DNA from: Yoonia sp.
Lineage (GTDB): Bacteria; Pseudomonadota; Alphaproteobacteria; Rhodobacterales; Rhodobacteraceae
Length of the DNA: 64,000 bases
Assembly: GCA_029252195.1 (NCBI GenBank)
Contig: JAQXBV010000082.1
Span: 1 to 64,000 of the forward strand
Direction: 5' to 3'
Below are positions 55,844-64,000 of this stretch, piece after piece; positions within the stretch are counted from its first letter, which is position 1; every line of letters starts with the position of its first letter. Both the position numbers and the translations under genes were made by a program. Under the pieces are notes generated by a model. That model saw only the letters and a program-made list of their open reading frames with translations, had not been told where the DNA came from and ran no database searches.

Positions 55844-57625
55844 TCAAAGCGGCCAAATCATCGGGATCGCAATTGAACACACGACGGCCAGCGACAGGTT
55901 CAGCGGGACACCCACACGCAAGAAATCGGTGAATTTATAGCCGCCCGGGCCGTAAACAAGTGTATTGGTTTGATATCCAATCGGCGTCGAGAAACTGGCC
56001 GAGGCCGCCATCATCACCGCGATCACCAAGGGGCGTGCGTCAACGCCCAGCGCAGAGGCAAGCCCGATGGCAATCGGCGTCATCACCACCGCGACGGCAT
56101 TGTTGGACACCAGCTCTGTCAGGACCATCGACAGCGCATAAATGACGAAAATAACAAGAGAGGGCGGCATCACCTGCATATAGGGTGACAAGGTGCCTGC
56201 GATGATCTCGACCGCGCCCGAGGATTCCAGCGCAGCCCCCACCGCCAGCATCGCAAAAATCAGCGCCAGCAAGGAGCCGTCGATGGCCTCCATCGCCTCT
56301 TCTGCGTCGATGCAGCCCGTAAGCAACACCACGGCCACCGCCATAAAGGCCAGTGCCAGAATTGGTGCCGCGTTGAGCGACGCCAGCACAACAACGGCCA
56401 ACATCGCACCAATGGCAATCGGCGCATGAGAGCGACGATAGGCACGGGCCGTGGGCTTGGTCACGTCCGTCATATTCATATCGACCGCAAGACGCTGGAT
56501 ATCTTCAGCGGCGCCCTCAAGCAGCAATGTATCGCCCACTTTGACAATCAGGTCATCCAACTGGCGACCGATATTCTTGTCACGACGGTGCGCGGCCAGC
56601 GTATAAACACCATAGCGACGGCGCAGGCGCATCGAGCCCAAAGTGCGCCCAACCATCTTACAATCAGGAGAAATCAGGACTTCAACGGTATTGGTCTCAA
56701 CTGCAGACACCTGATCCACGCGGCGCAAATCTTTGGTGGCCTGAAGCGACAACAATTCGGTAATGGCCGAGCGCAAAACAACGCGGTCACCGGTCTGCAA
56801 AACGACGGCCTCCAAATTGCGGCGCAAGGATTGGTCGCCGCGGATCACGTCGATCAAGCGCACCCCTTCGCGCTTGAACAACTGCACCGACAAGACCTCG
56901 CGGCCGATCAGGTTGCTGTCGGGGGGAATGACGGCTTCGGTGAAAAACTTCATCTTCGAGCGATCAGACAGCATCATGGCGAGACTGTCGCGGTCCGGCA
57001 AAATTTTGTTTCCAAACAGATAAAGATACAGCATCGACCACAGCGTGATAATGATCCCGATCGGCGTGATCTCGAAAATGCTGAATGGCTCAAGGCCGGA
57101 CTGTCGCGCCACGCCGTCAACCACGAGGTTCGTCGAGGTGCCGATGAGCGTGAGCGTCCCGCCGACAATGGACGCATAAGACAAGGGGATCAAAAGCTTT
57201 GACGCGGCGACCTGCAAAGTGCGGGCCATTTGGACAAAGACCGGCAACATGACGACCACAACGGGGGTATTGTTGACAAAGGCCGACGCGGCGATCACGA
57301 AAGTCATCGAGCCACCGATCGCTTGCTTTGCGTTGCGCCGTGCTGCGCGTTCGGCCAATTGGGTAACATAATTGAGCGCACCTGTGCGCACTAAGGCCCC
57401 CATCACAATGAACATCATCGCAATCGTCCAAGGCGCCGAATTGGACAAAACCTTGACCGCATCATCGTATTTCAAAATACCCGTGAAGAGCAAAAATGCA
57501 GCTCCGCCCATCGCGACAACTTCGGTCGGAAAGGTTTCGCGTAAGAACAAAGCAAACATCGCGGCCAAGACCAAAAGCGCGATGATCGCTTCTTGGGTCT
57601 GCGTGAGGGAAAACAGCTCGCTCAT
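55844..57625 (-). CDS. SLC13/DASS-type permease with tandem RCK_C (TrkA-C) domains
   Basis: A 593-residue inner-membrane transporter. N-terminal helices contain SAFVNNTPVVVVMLP and GTLTLIGTSTNLVVDG, the first substrate/Na+ site. Two cytoplasmic RCK_C domains occupy about 210-300 and 305-390 (SNLIGREVLSVQLFKREGVRLIDVIRG; CKMVGRTLGSMRLRRRYGVYTLAAHRR). The second membrane half includes LTELVSNNAVAVVM and PIGYQTNTLVYGPGGYKFTDFLRVG. Such proteins carry sulfate, dicarboxylates or sulfonates; the RCK domains probably sense a ligand. The substrate is unknown. Confidence 0.9.
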   Translation of the reverse strand: MSELFSLTQTQEAIIALLVLAAMFALFLRETFPTEVVAMGGAAFLLFTGILKYDDAVKVLSNSAPWTIAMMFIVMGALVRTGALNYVTQLAERAARRNAKQAIGGSMTFVIAASAFVNNTPVVVVMLPVFVQMARTLQVAASKLLIPLSYASIVGGTLTLIGTSTNLVVDGVARQSGLEPFSIFEITPIGIIITLWSMLYLYLFGNKILPDRDSLAMMLSDRSKMKFFTEAVIPPDSNLIGREVLSVQLFKREGVRLIDVIRGDQSLRRNLEAVVLQTGDRVVLRSAITELLSLQATKDLRRVDQVSAVETNTVEVLISPDCKMVGRTLGSMRLRRRYGVYTLAAHRRDKNIGRQLDDLIVKVGDTLLLEGAAEDIQRLAVDMNMTDVTKPTARAYRRSHAPIAIGAMLAVVVLASLNAAPILALAFMAVAVVLLTGCIDAEEAMEAIDGSLLALIFAMLAVGAALESSGAVEIIAGTLSPYMQVMPPSLVIFVIYALSMVLTELVSNNAVAVVMTPIAIGLASALGVDARPLVIAVMMAASASFSTPIGYQTNTLVYGPGGYKFTDFLRVGVPLNLSLAVVCSIAIPMIWPL

Positions 57626-57634
57626 GGGAGTATC

Positions 57635-58450
57635 CTATTGGGGCCCGGCAGGTGACAATCGCCCGCCCTGACGCACCATTTCAACGCGGGTCGCTTTGCC
57701 CGTGCGATCATCCGTCTCGACGTAAAGCCCCGAAAGCGTTGCCTCTGCTGCGGCGGGCGTAAAGCGTTCTTTTGGCATGCCTGTGATAAAACGGCGCAGC
57801 GGTTCGACCTTATCCATGCCGATGACCGAATTATAATCTCCGCACATGCCTGCGTCCGATTGATAGGCCGTGCCAGCAGGCAAGATCATCGCATCCGCCG
57901 TCGGGACATGGGTATGGGTCCCCACAACAATGCTGGCGCGCCCGTCACAATAGTGTCCGACAGCCATCTTCTCGGATGTTGCTTCGCAATGGATATCAAT
58001 CAGGCTTGCTTGCACCGCGCCACCCATCGGGTATTGGCGCATAACCGTGTCCAGTGCCGAGAACGGGTCATCAAAAGGGCGCTTCATAAAGACTTGGCCC
58101 AAGGCCTGAGCGACCAAAACTTTGCGGCCATTTGTGGCGTTAAACACGCGAGCGCCGACACCTGGGGCCGCTTTCGAGAAATTCAGCGGACGAATGATGC
58201 GTGGCTCGGAGGTGACGAATTGGATCATGTCCTTTTGATCAAAGGCATGATCGCCCAAGGTCAGTACATCCGCACCAGCATCAAGCAGGATCCGCGCATG
58301 CGGGGCGGAAAGCCCCATGCCGCCTGTCGCGTTTTCGCCGTTCACGACCACAAAGTCCAACCGCCACTGTGTCCGCAAACGTGGCAGATGGTCCACCACA
58401 GCCTGACGGCCAGCACGGCCCATCACATCACCAAGGAAAAGTATTTTCAT
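57635..58450 (-). CDS. YmdB-type metallophosphoesterase (TIGR00282)
   Basis: A 271-residue phosphodiesterase. The N-terminus KILFLGDVMGRAGRQAV, VVVNGENATGGMG, LGDHAFDQKD, and VVGTHTHVPTADAMILPAGTAYQSDAGMCG carry the metal ligands of the YmdB family; Bacillus YmdB hydrolyses cyclic nucleotides. GGHAFD-type position reads GDHAFD here, with Asp before His instead of the common Asn. The start ATG58450 follows AGGGTCGCT, with the upstream in-frame part occupied by AT-rich hairpins. The gene lies 9 nt before the SLC13 gene in the same direction. Confidence 0.88.
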   Translation of the reverse strand: MKILFLGDVMGRAGRQAVVDHLPRLRTQWRLDFVVVNGENATGGMGLSAPHARILLDAGADVLTLGDHAFDQKDMIQFVTSEPRIIRPLNFSKAAPGVGARVFNATNGRKVLVAQALGQVFMKRPFDDPFSALDTVMRQYPMGGAVQASLIDIHCEATSEKMAVGHYCDGRASIVVGTHTHVPTADAMILPAGTAYQSDAGMCGDYNSVIGMDKVEPLRRFITGMPKERFTPAAAEATLSGLYVETDDRTGKATRVEMVRQGGRLSPAGPQ

Positions 58451-58473
58451 AGCGACCCTGTTACGGCTTGGCG

Positions 58474-58521
58474 CAAAATTCTTCCACAAGAATTTTGTCC
58501 CAAATTTTGAACAAAATTTGG
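58474..58521. repeat. Two adjacent perfect AT-rich hairpins
   Basis: CAAAATTCTT (58474-58483) pairs with AAGAATTTTG (58488-58497) over a 4-nt loop, and CCAAATTTTG (58500-58509) pairs with CAAAATTTGG (58512-58521) over a 2-nt loop, between the ygfA stop and the YmdB-like start. Possible terminator, attenuator or tandem operator. Confidence 0.55.
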
Positions 58522-58529
58522 CGCCCCGC

Positions 58530-59084
58530 TCAAAGCGACAAAATCCCGTCTTCGGTCACGATCAGATCGAGCGGCTGGTCTGTCGCTTCCAGCGGCAAAT
58601 CCTCCGTCTCTTGGCCCGCGTAAGCAAAGCCGATCGCCAGCGTTGGCCGCTTTGCCCGCAACATCTCGAGCGTCCGGTCATAAAAGCCGCCGCCATAGCC
58701 CAATCGTCCACCTTTGCGATCAAAGGCCACCAATGGGACAATCAAAATCTCGGGCTCCATCCACTCCCCCGTTTGCGGGATCAATGCCCCGAAACCGCCC
58801 TTCACCATGACGGCATCCGGTGCCCATGTCCGAAACCGCAAAGGCATTCCAGCCCCCATAATGACGGGAACACCAACGACACCATGTGCCGCCGCCTCTT
58901 CCATCGCAGGCGTCGGATCAATCTCGGTCCGCATCGCCATATAGCCGCCCAACGGCACGCCCCGATACCCGGCCAGCACCGACGACAAATGCGCCGCCGT
59001 CCCCTGCCCCATTTCATGGGAAATTTTGCGGCGTGCAAAAGCCGCCGCGCGTGCCTCGGCTTTTCGTTCTGTTAAAGTAGCCAT
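58530..59084 (-). CDS. ygfA: 5-formyltetrahydrofolate cyclo-ligase
   Basis: A 184-residue enzyme that converts 5-formyl-THF to 5,10-methenyl-THF using ATP. The family motifs are GYMAMRTEIDPTPAMEEA, the VPLVAFDRKGGRLGYGGGFYDRTLEML phosphate-binding loop and AIGFAYAGQE. Length is normal. Its start overlaps the mgtE end by 13 nt. The two AT-rich hairpins after its stop may end the transcript. Confidence 0.93.
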   Translation of the reverse strand: MATLTERKAEARAAAFARRKISHEMGQGTAAHLSSVLAGYRGVPLGGYMAMRTEIDPTPAMEEAAAHGVVGVPVIMGAGMPLRFRTWAPDAVMVKGGFGALIPQTGEWMEPEILIVPLVAFDRKGGRLGYGGGFYDRTLEMLRAKRPTLAIGFAYAGQETEDLPLEATDQPLDLIVTEDGILSL

Positions 59085-60445
59085 AGTGCTGCCAATCCTA
59101 AAAATGCAAAAAAGCCGACGACATCCGTCACGGTCGTCACAAAAGCCCCGGAGGCCAACGCGGGATCAACGCCGATCCGTTCGAGCATCACCGGCACCAT
59201 CGTTCCTGCCAAGCCGGCGACAACCATATTGATCACCATCGCAACCCCGATCACTGCACCAAGCATCGGTGAGCCGAACCAGAATACGCCGACCAACGCC
59301 ATGACAACCGCAAAGACCAGCCCGTTCAGAAAGCCCACAATGGCTTCGCGCCGGATCACCCGCCAGACGTTTGCAGGCGTCAAGTCACGGGTCGCGATTG
59401 CACGCACGGCCACCGTGAGCGATTGCGTGCCCGCATTGCCCCCCATCGAGGCCACAATCGGCATCAACACCGCCAAAGCAACCAGACTTTGTATTGTGCC
59501 TTCGAACAATGAAATCACCATCGAGGCAAAAATCGCGGTCAGCAAATTGACCGCCAGCCACGGAAAGCGCTGGCGCGTTGTTTCCAGCACGCGGTCGGAC
59601 AAGGAGCCCTCGCCCACGCCAGCAAGGCGCAAAATGTCCTCTTCTGCCTCTTCTTCCAGAAACGCCATCGCGTCATCAATCGTAATCACACCGACCACAC
59701 GGTCATCATCATCGACAACGGGCGCGGTAATCATGTGATAGTGGTTAATGGCTTGGGCGACCTCTTCCACATCCTGCTCGACATGAAATGTGCGAAAGCT
59801 GTCTTCGACGATATCAGCCAAAGGCACGTTGCGCCGGGACGACAAAAGGCGGCCAAGTGTGACATAGCCCACTGCCTTTAGGCGCGGGTCCACCAGAATA
59901 ATGTGGTAAAACTGATCAGGCAGCTTAATGTCAGAGCGCAAATAGTCAATGGCGTCCCCCACCGACCAATGCTCTGGCGCACGGACCAATTCGGACTGCA
60001 TGTGGCGGCCGGCAGATTCCTCTGGGTAAGAGAGCGCTTGCTCAACGGCAACACGGTCGCTCGCATCCAGAGCGCCCAGCGCCGCCTCTTGCTGCTCGCC
60101 GTCCAGATACTCAACCAGATCAACAACATCGTCTGTTTCAAGATCGCGGACGGCCTCGGCAAATTCCGCCGCATTCAGGCTCGCGATGACCTCGTCGCGC
60201 AAACCTTCATCCAGTTCGGACAGGATGTCGCCGTCCATCCCACCTTTCCAGACTTCGAGCAAGTCACGCCGGTCTTTCGCGCCGATCTGTTCGATGAGGT
60301 GGGCAATATCTGCGGGGTGGAGCGGGTCAAGCAGCGTCTCGATGCGGGCCGCGTCTTGGGCCTCAACCGCATCCATAACATCAGACAGTAAGCGGTCTGT
60401 GATGCCGAAAGCCTCGTCGTCGATCTCGTCGAATTCTTCGGGCAT
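59072..60445 (-). CDS. mgtE: Magnesium transporter MgtE
   Basis: A 457-residue Mg2+ channel. The acidic helical N domain spans about 15-130 (LDPLHPADIAHLIEQIGAKDRRDLLEVW), followed by two CBS domains (VRAPEHWSVGDAIDYL; DIVEDSFRTFHVEQDVEEVAQAINHYHMITAPVVDDDDRVVGVITIDDAM) that sense Mg2+. Five C-terminal helices follow, with MPIVASMGGNAGTQSLTVAVRAIA and TMVPVMLERIGVDPALASGAFVTTVTDV. GGAGG 5 nt before ATG60445 fixes the start over the upstream TTG. Confidence 0.94.
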   Translation of the reverse strand: MPEEFDEIDDEAFGITDRLLSDVMDAVEAQDAARIETLLDPLHPADIAHLIEQIGAKDRRDLLEVWKGGMDGDILSELDEGLRDEVIASLNAAEFAEAVRDLETDDVVDLVEYLDGEQQEAALGALDASDRVAVEQALSYPEESAGRHMQSELVRAPEHWSVGDAIDYLRSDIKLPDQFYHIILVDPRLKAVGYVTLGRLLSSRRNVPLADIVEDSFRTFHVEQDVEEVAQAINHYHMITAPVVDDDDRVVGVITIDDAMAFLEEEAEEDILRLAGVGEGSLSDRVLETTRQRFPWLAVNLLTAIFASMVISLFEGTIQSLVALAVLMPIVASMGGNAGTQSLTVAVRAIATRDLTPANVWRVIRREAIVGFLNGLVFAVVMALVGVFWFGSPMLGAVIGVAMVINMVVAGLAGTMVPVMLERIGVDPALASGAFVTTVTDVVGFFAFLGLAALWLL

Positions 60446-60557
60446 GGAATCCTCCAACAGGTTAACCGCAACATAGCGGCTTGCCTTGGCGACACAAGGA
60501 CACCGTCGCGGCTTTTTGACAATTTACAGGCCCCTTTTGGCGGTCTAAGCAAAAGGA

Positions 60558-61847
60558 ATGACAAAACATCTTCTCCTCGGCCAAACCCTACAATTTCATG
60601 CCAATCCGCTGCATGGCGACTGGCAAGACGCCCTGTCCTTTGACAGCGAGGGCGGTGTTTTGATCATGGACGGTCGGATCGCCGCCACTGGCAACGGCGC
60701 CAAACTGCGCGCCGACAAGCCCGACGCAATCGTCACCGATTACGGCCAACACCTGATCTCTGCCGGTTTTGTCGATGCGCATATGCACTACCCGCAAACG
60801 GCGATGATCGCGAGCTGGGGCAAGCAGCTTATCGACTGGCTCAACACCTATACGTTCCCCGAAGAATCCCGCTTTGGCGACAAAGCCTATGCTGACGAGA
60901 TCGCGGGACGGACCATGGACCTCGCGCTCTCGCATGGGACCACAACGCTGACCAGTTTTTGCACAATCCATCCGACCAGCGTGGACGCCTATTTCGAGGC
61001 CGCAGCCGCGCGCAATATGGCGGTGGTCGGCGGTAAAACCTGCATGGACCGCAATGCACCCGATACGCTGGTTGATTCCGCCCAATCCGCCTATGACGAC
61101 AGTCAGGCGCTCTTGCACAAATGGCACAAAACGGGCCGCGCGACCTATGCGATTACACCACGGTTTTCGCCAACTTCGACGCCCGCGCAACTGAGTGCGC
61201 TTGGTGCTCTTTGGGCCGAAAATCCCGATTGCCTGATGCAGACGCACCTGTCCGAGCAACATGACGAAATCGCTTGGGTTAAATCGCTTTTCCCGAAGGC
61301 CCGCGATTATCTCGACACCTACGAGGCCTACGGGCTACTTGGTCCGCGCGGACTTTACGGGCATGCGATCCACTTGGAGCCCCGCGAAATCGACAGGCTC
61401 GCAGAGGTTGGCGCGGCCGTCGTGCATTGTCCGACCTCCAACACCTTCATTGGCTCTGGTCTGTTCGACACGCTTGGGCTTGCCGCGCGTCAGATCCGGA
61501 CGGGGCTGGCCACAGATACAGGCGGGGGGTCAAGCTTCTCGATGCTGCACACAATGGCAGCGGCATATGAGATCGGGCAATTGCGCGGCACAGCTTTGCA
61601 CCCTGCGCAACTGATGTGGCTGGCCACCGAAGGATCGGCTCAAGCGCTTCACATGGCAGGGGAAATCGGACATCTCGGTGTCGGTGCAATGGCCGATATT
61701 GTGGTCCTTGATCTGGCGTCAACCGCCGCGATTGCGCAGCGGCACGCCCGTGCGACTGACATTTGGGACGCACTTTTCCCGACCATAATGCTCGGCGATG
61801 ATCGCGCTATTGCTGATGTGTGGGTGGCAGGTCGGCGGGTTGCCTAA
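60558..61847 (+). CDS. guaD: Guanine deaminase
   Basis: A 429-residue amidohydrolase converting guanine to xanthine. Zinc ligands are in GFVDAHMHYPQTAMI, LMQTHLSEQHDEI, GHAIHLEPREI, and GLATDTGGGSSFSML; HCPTSNTFIGSGLF is a family signature. Length is normal. It is transcribed opposite to the CAP and 8-oxoguanine deaminase genes and overlaps the CAP gene by 4 nt at the 3' end. Together these suggest purine-base use. Confidence 0.93.
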   Translation: MTKHLLLGQTLQFHANPLHGDWQDALSFDSEGGVLIMDGRIAATGNGAKLRADKPDAIVTDYGQHLISAGFVDAHMHYPQTAMIASWGKQLIDWLNTYTFPEESRFGDKAYADEIAGRTMDLALSHGTTTLTSFCTIHPTSVDAYFEAAAARNMAVVGGKTCMDRNAPDTLVDSAQSAYDDSQALLHKWHKTGRATYAITPRFSPTSTPAQLSALGALWAENPDCLMQTHLSEQHDEIAWVKSLFPKARDYLDTYEAYGLLGPRGLYGHAIHLEPREIDRLAEVGAAVVHCPTSNTFIGSGLFDTLGLAARQIRTGLATDTGGGSSFSMLHTMAAAYEIGQLRGTALHPAQLMWLATEGSAQALHMAGEIGHLGVGAMADIVVLDLASTAAIAQRHARATDIWDALFPTIMLGDDRAIADVWVAGRRVA

Positions 61848-62329
61848 CACGGCGCGTAAAGGATCAACACCCAAGTGTCGCCAGATCGACCCAACCCATA
61901 TGACGCCATGCGCGGGTTCAGAATATTGCGGCGGTGTGGTCCTGAACCCATCCAGCCTTCAAAAACCTCAGCGGCGCTGATTTGCCCCTGCGCAATGTTT
62001 TCGCCCAACCCGCAGGCTGGCAAACCTCGGTCGGAGGCGCGGGCAGTCACATTAGCCCCTTCAGGCGATACATGGCTGAAATAGCCGCGCGCCACCATAT
62101 CGGCAGCATGGACCTGCGCGACAGCGGCCAGTTGGGCATTGAATGCCAACGGCGCAAGGTTTCGCTGTTGGCGCACCTTGGCCAAGACTTGATCAAATCG
62201 AACATCCAAGGGCGCTTGAGCGGTGAGAGTGCGGACTTCTTTTGGAGGCGCAGATATCGGCACGGGCACAATGATCGGCACACATGCCCCAAGAGCCAAG
62301 GCCGCCAGCAGGGAAAGTACCTTAAACAT
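61844..62329 (-). CDS. CAP-domain (SCP/PR1) lipoprotein
   Basis: A 161-residue protein with a lipobox (ALALGAC, Cys15) and a CAP domain from about residue 45. CAP motifs are HAADMVARGYFSHVSPEG, GENIAQG, and WMGSGPHRRNILNPRMASYGLG, with the paired histidines of the cavity present. Function in bacteria is mostly unknown. Its start overlaps the end of the 8-oxoguanine deaminase gene by 8 nt, so it is expressed with that gene. Confidence 0.9.
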   Translation of the reverse strand: MFKVLSLLAALALGACVPIIVPVPISAPPKEVRTLTAQAPLDVRFDQVLAKVRQQRNLAPLAFNAQLAAVAQVHAADMVARGYFSHVSPEGANVTARASDRGLPACGLGENIAQGQISAAEVFEGWMGSGPHRRNILNPRMASYGLGRSGDTWVLILYAPC

Positions 62330-63665
62330 GCGCGGCCAGCCTTTTTGCGAGGGTATTCTGCTTAGCGATTATCGCACCCATGTCAATCGTCACCATCCGA
62401 CCGTCAGCCACGATACGGCGACCTTCGACAAACAGATCGCGCACTTTTGACGGTCCGGCAAGCACCAAAGCTGCGGGATCCCAGCTGCCCGCACTTTCAA
62501 TGCCGCGCGTATCCCAAATCGCGATATCCGCACGCTGGCCAACCGCGATCTGGCCGCAATCATCACGGCCCAGAACCTGCGCGCCACCACGGGTCGCGAT
62601 CCACAATGCCTCATCGGCCGACATCGCGTCCGCACCGTTTTTGACGCGCTGTAACAGCATCGTCTGACGCGCCTCACCGATCAGATTTCCGATGTCATTG
62701 CTGGCAGAGCCATCCACACCAAGCCCGACCTTCACGCCCGCATCTCGCATCTGGCGCACGGGGGCGATACCGGAGCCAAGCCTGCAGTTCGAACAGGGGC
62801 AATGGGCAACGCCCGTTCCGGATTTCGCGAACAGATCAATCTCTTGGCCGTCCAGCTTCACACAATGAGCGTGCCAGACATCATCGCCGGTCCAGCCAAG
62901 ATCCTCAGCATATTGACCGGGCCTGCACCCGAACTTCTCCAGCGAATAGGCGATATCCTCGTCGTTCTCTGCCAAATGCGTGTGCATCATGACCCCCTTG
63001 TCGCGAGCCAAAATCGCGGCATCGCGCATCAGGTCGCGGCTTACGGAAAATGGCGAACAAGGTGCGACGCCAACACGGACCATCGCGCCCGCTTTAGGAT
63101 CGTGAAAGGCGTCGATAACCCGAATGCTGTCTTCGAGAATCGCGGCCTCTTTCTCGACCAAAGCGTCAGGCGGCAATCCGCCGTCGCTCTCGCCAATACT
63201 CATCGCGCCCCGCGTCGGATGAAAGCGCAGACCAACCTCGCCGGCGGCGGCAATGGTGTCATCAAGGCGCGACCCGTTGGGATACAAATACAAATGGTCC
63301 GACGTCAGCGTGCACCCTGACAATGCCAACTCTGCCAAACCGACTTGTGCCGAGATAAACATTTCCTCAGGGCCAAATCGCGACCAGATCGGATAGAGCG
63401 TTTGCAGCCAACCGAACAGCAAGGCGTCTTGCCCGCCGGGCACCGCGCGGGTCAGCGTCTGATAAAGATGATGGTGGGTATTGACCAAACCCGGTGTGAC
63501 GACACAGCCCGCGACGTTCAAAACCGCGGCACCGGGCACATCCAGATACGCCCCGATCGCCGAGATCACACCGCCCGAAATATGGATATCAACGCCCGTT
63601 AACCGATTGCGCCCATCGTCCATTGTCAGGATAATGTCAGCGCCACGCAAAATAGCATCAGCCAT
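62322..63665 (-). CDS. 8-oxoguanine deaminase
   Basis: A 447-residue zinc amidohydrolase. GLVNTHHHLYQTLTRAVPG carries the metal site; the later ligands are in MHTHLAENDEDI, WHAHCVKLDG and GVDGSASNDIGNL. HCPCSNCRLGSGIAPV and the TLTSDHLYLYP segment fit the group that deaminates 8-oxoguanine (to urate) and related oxidised purines, distinct from atrazine hydrolase and cytosine deaminase relatives. ATG63665 overlaps the stop of the upstream phosphatase gene by 8 nt. Confidence 0.83.
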   Translation of the reverse strand: MADAILRGADIILTMDDGRNRLTGVDIHISGGVISAIGAYLDVPGAAVLNVAGCVVTPGLVNTHHHLYQTLTRAVPGGQDALLFGWLQTLYPIWSRFGPEEMFISAQVGLAELALSGCTLTSDHLYLYPNGSRLDDTIAAAGEVGLRFHPTRGAMSIGESDGGLPPDALVEKEAAILEDSIRVIDAFHDPKAGAMVRVGVAPCSPFSVSRDLMRDAAILARDKGVMMHTHLAENDEDIAYSLEKFGCRPGQYAEDLGWTGDDVWHAHCVKLDGQEIDLFAKSGTGVAHCPCSNCRLGSGIAPVRQMRDAGVKVGLGVDGSASNDIGNLIGEARQTMLLQRVKNGADAMSADEALWIATRGGAQVLGRDDCGQIAVGQRADIAIWDTRGIESAGSWDPAALVLAGPSKVRDLFVEGRRIVADGRMVTIDMGAIIAKQNTLAKRLAAHV

Positions 63666-64000
63666 CAACAACCTCTTGTAAAACAGCCAAAGCGACCGCA
63701 TGCACGTCCGCATTTGCAGCTGCAATAATCCGCCCACCGTGATGCGCGGCCCCGCCCTGCCAGTTCGAGACGACCCCGCCCGCCGCCTTTATAACGGCAA
63801 TGGGGGCGTGAATGTCATAGGGTTGTAGCCCGGCTTCGATCACCAGATCGATGTGCCCTGCGGCAAGCAAGGCATAGGCATAGCAGTCCATCCCAAATCG
63901 CGTAAGCTTGACCGCTTTTGAAACCGCCTCAAAGGCGCGTTGCTCAATCTTTGTGCCCACCTCGGGGAACGTGGTGAGCAAGGTTGCTTCTTGAAAACTG
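63658..64000 (-). CDS. hisN: Histidinol-phosphatase/inositol monophosphatase family, 3' part
   Basis: The 3' portion of a minus-strand gene running off the window edge; 114 codons are visible. The C-terminal domain of the inositol monophosphatase fold is recognised from FGMDCYAYALLAAGHIDLVIEAGLQPYDIHAPIAVIKAAGGVVSNWQGG, where the metal-site Asp lies in PYDIHAP. In Rhodobacterales genes of this type with this ending are annotated as histidinol-phosphatase (HisN). The frame is open to the edge, so the TTG at 63981 is not the start. Confidence 0.85.
   Translation of the reverse strand, partial: SFQEATLLTTFPEVGTKIEQRAFEAVSKAVKLTRFGMDCYAYALLAAGHIDLVIEAGLQPYDIHAPIAVIKAAGGVVSNWQGGAAHHGGRIIAAANADVHAVALAVLQEVVDG

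Overview
The window looks like a chromosomal segment of a Gram-negative alphaproteobacterium, most likely a marine Rhodobacterales (Roseobacter-group) member. Pointers are the gene families and their order: an HdaA-type DnaA relative, a short alphaproteobacterial ProS, LdtR-like MarR and SdhE proteins, a PccR/pcc/mcm propionyl-CoA system, a betICBA choline-sulfate operon, PCuAC/SCO copper delivery, and many ATGA stop/start overlaps. Coding density is high and both strands are used. I see no rRNA, tRNA, CRISPR array, prophage or intact insertion sequence. Most of the window is ordinary core metabolism; the accessory interest lies at the left end, around 11-13 kb, at 17 kb, and in several non-coding signals.

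Layout. 1-2.6 kb: a gene tail, then a surface-lipoprotein candidate whose signal peptide is preceded by an ATA rather than ATG codon, followed 3 nt later by a Slam-like TPR/beta-barrel exporter. 2.6-10.8 kb: glyoxalase I, two tandem DUF1194 proteins, an LdtR-like regulator, an XRE regulator with sdhE, two PLP aminotransferases, a small gene split by a probable frameshift, a MATE pump and a DUF2461 protein. 10.8-14.8 kb: a decayed carbohydrate-uptake locus (double SnoaL-like protein, truncated and nonsense-mutated ABC permease) beside an epimerase and a 2-hydroxyacid dehydrogenase. 14.9-24.4 kb: parE, an orphan TagO-like protein of AT-richer composition, cytochrome c, lolC/lolD with an Ldh2-family gene, and small membrane or regulatory genes. 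24.4-32.1 kb: proS, a fasciclin protein, perM-like gene, hdaA, ppk1 and ppx.

32-36.9 kb: a copper-chaperone set for cytochrome oxidase (DUF2946, PCuAC, SCO), a nuclease/phosphatase-fold enzyme, a TerB-DnaJ protein, a GNAT acetyltransferase and a VOC protein. 37-48.7 kb: propionyl-CoA assimilation. Methylmalonyl-CoA mutase, propionyl-CoA carboxylase alpha and beta subunits and the regulator PccR lie near each other, and TTTGCAAA-type operators sit upstream of pccB and pccR. 48.7-54 kb: the betI-betC-betB-betA operon converts choline-O-sulfate to glycine betaine, with a BetI-type palindrome ahead of betI. 54-60.5 kb: a DMT exporter, YebC, an SLC13 permease with RCK domains, a YmdB-type phosphoesterase, 5-formyl-THF cyclo-ligase and MgtE. 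60.5-64 kb: guanine deaminase, a CAP-domain lipoprotein, 8-oxoguanine deaminase and the 3' part of a histidinol-phosphatase-type gene.

The most interesting items are the Slam/lipoprotein pair with its odd start codon, the regularly phased PccR operators at pccB, the decaying ABC/SnoaL locus, a nested 37-bp palindrome between proS and the fasciclin gene, and a repeated 32-33 bp element abutting the stop codons of scpA and betC. All calls come from reading the sequence; no database search was run.
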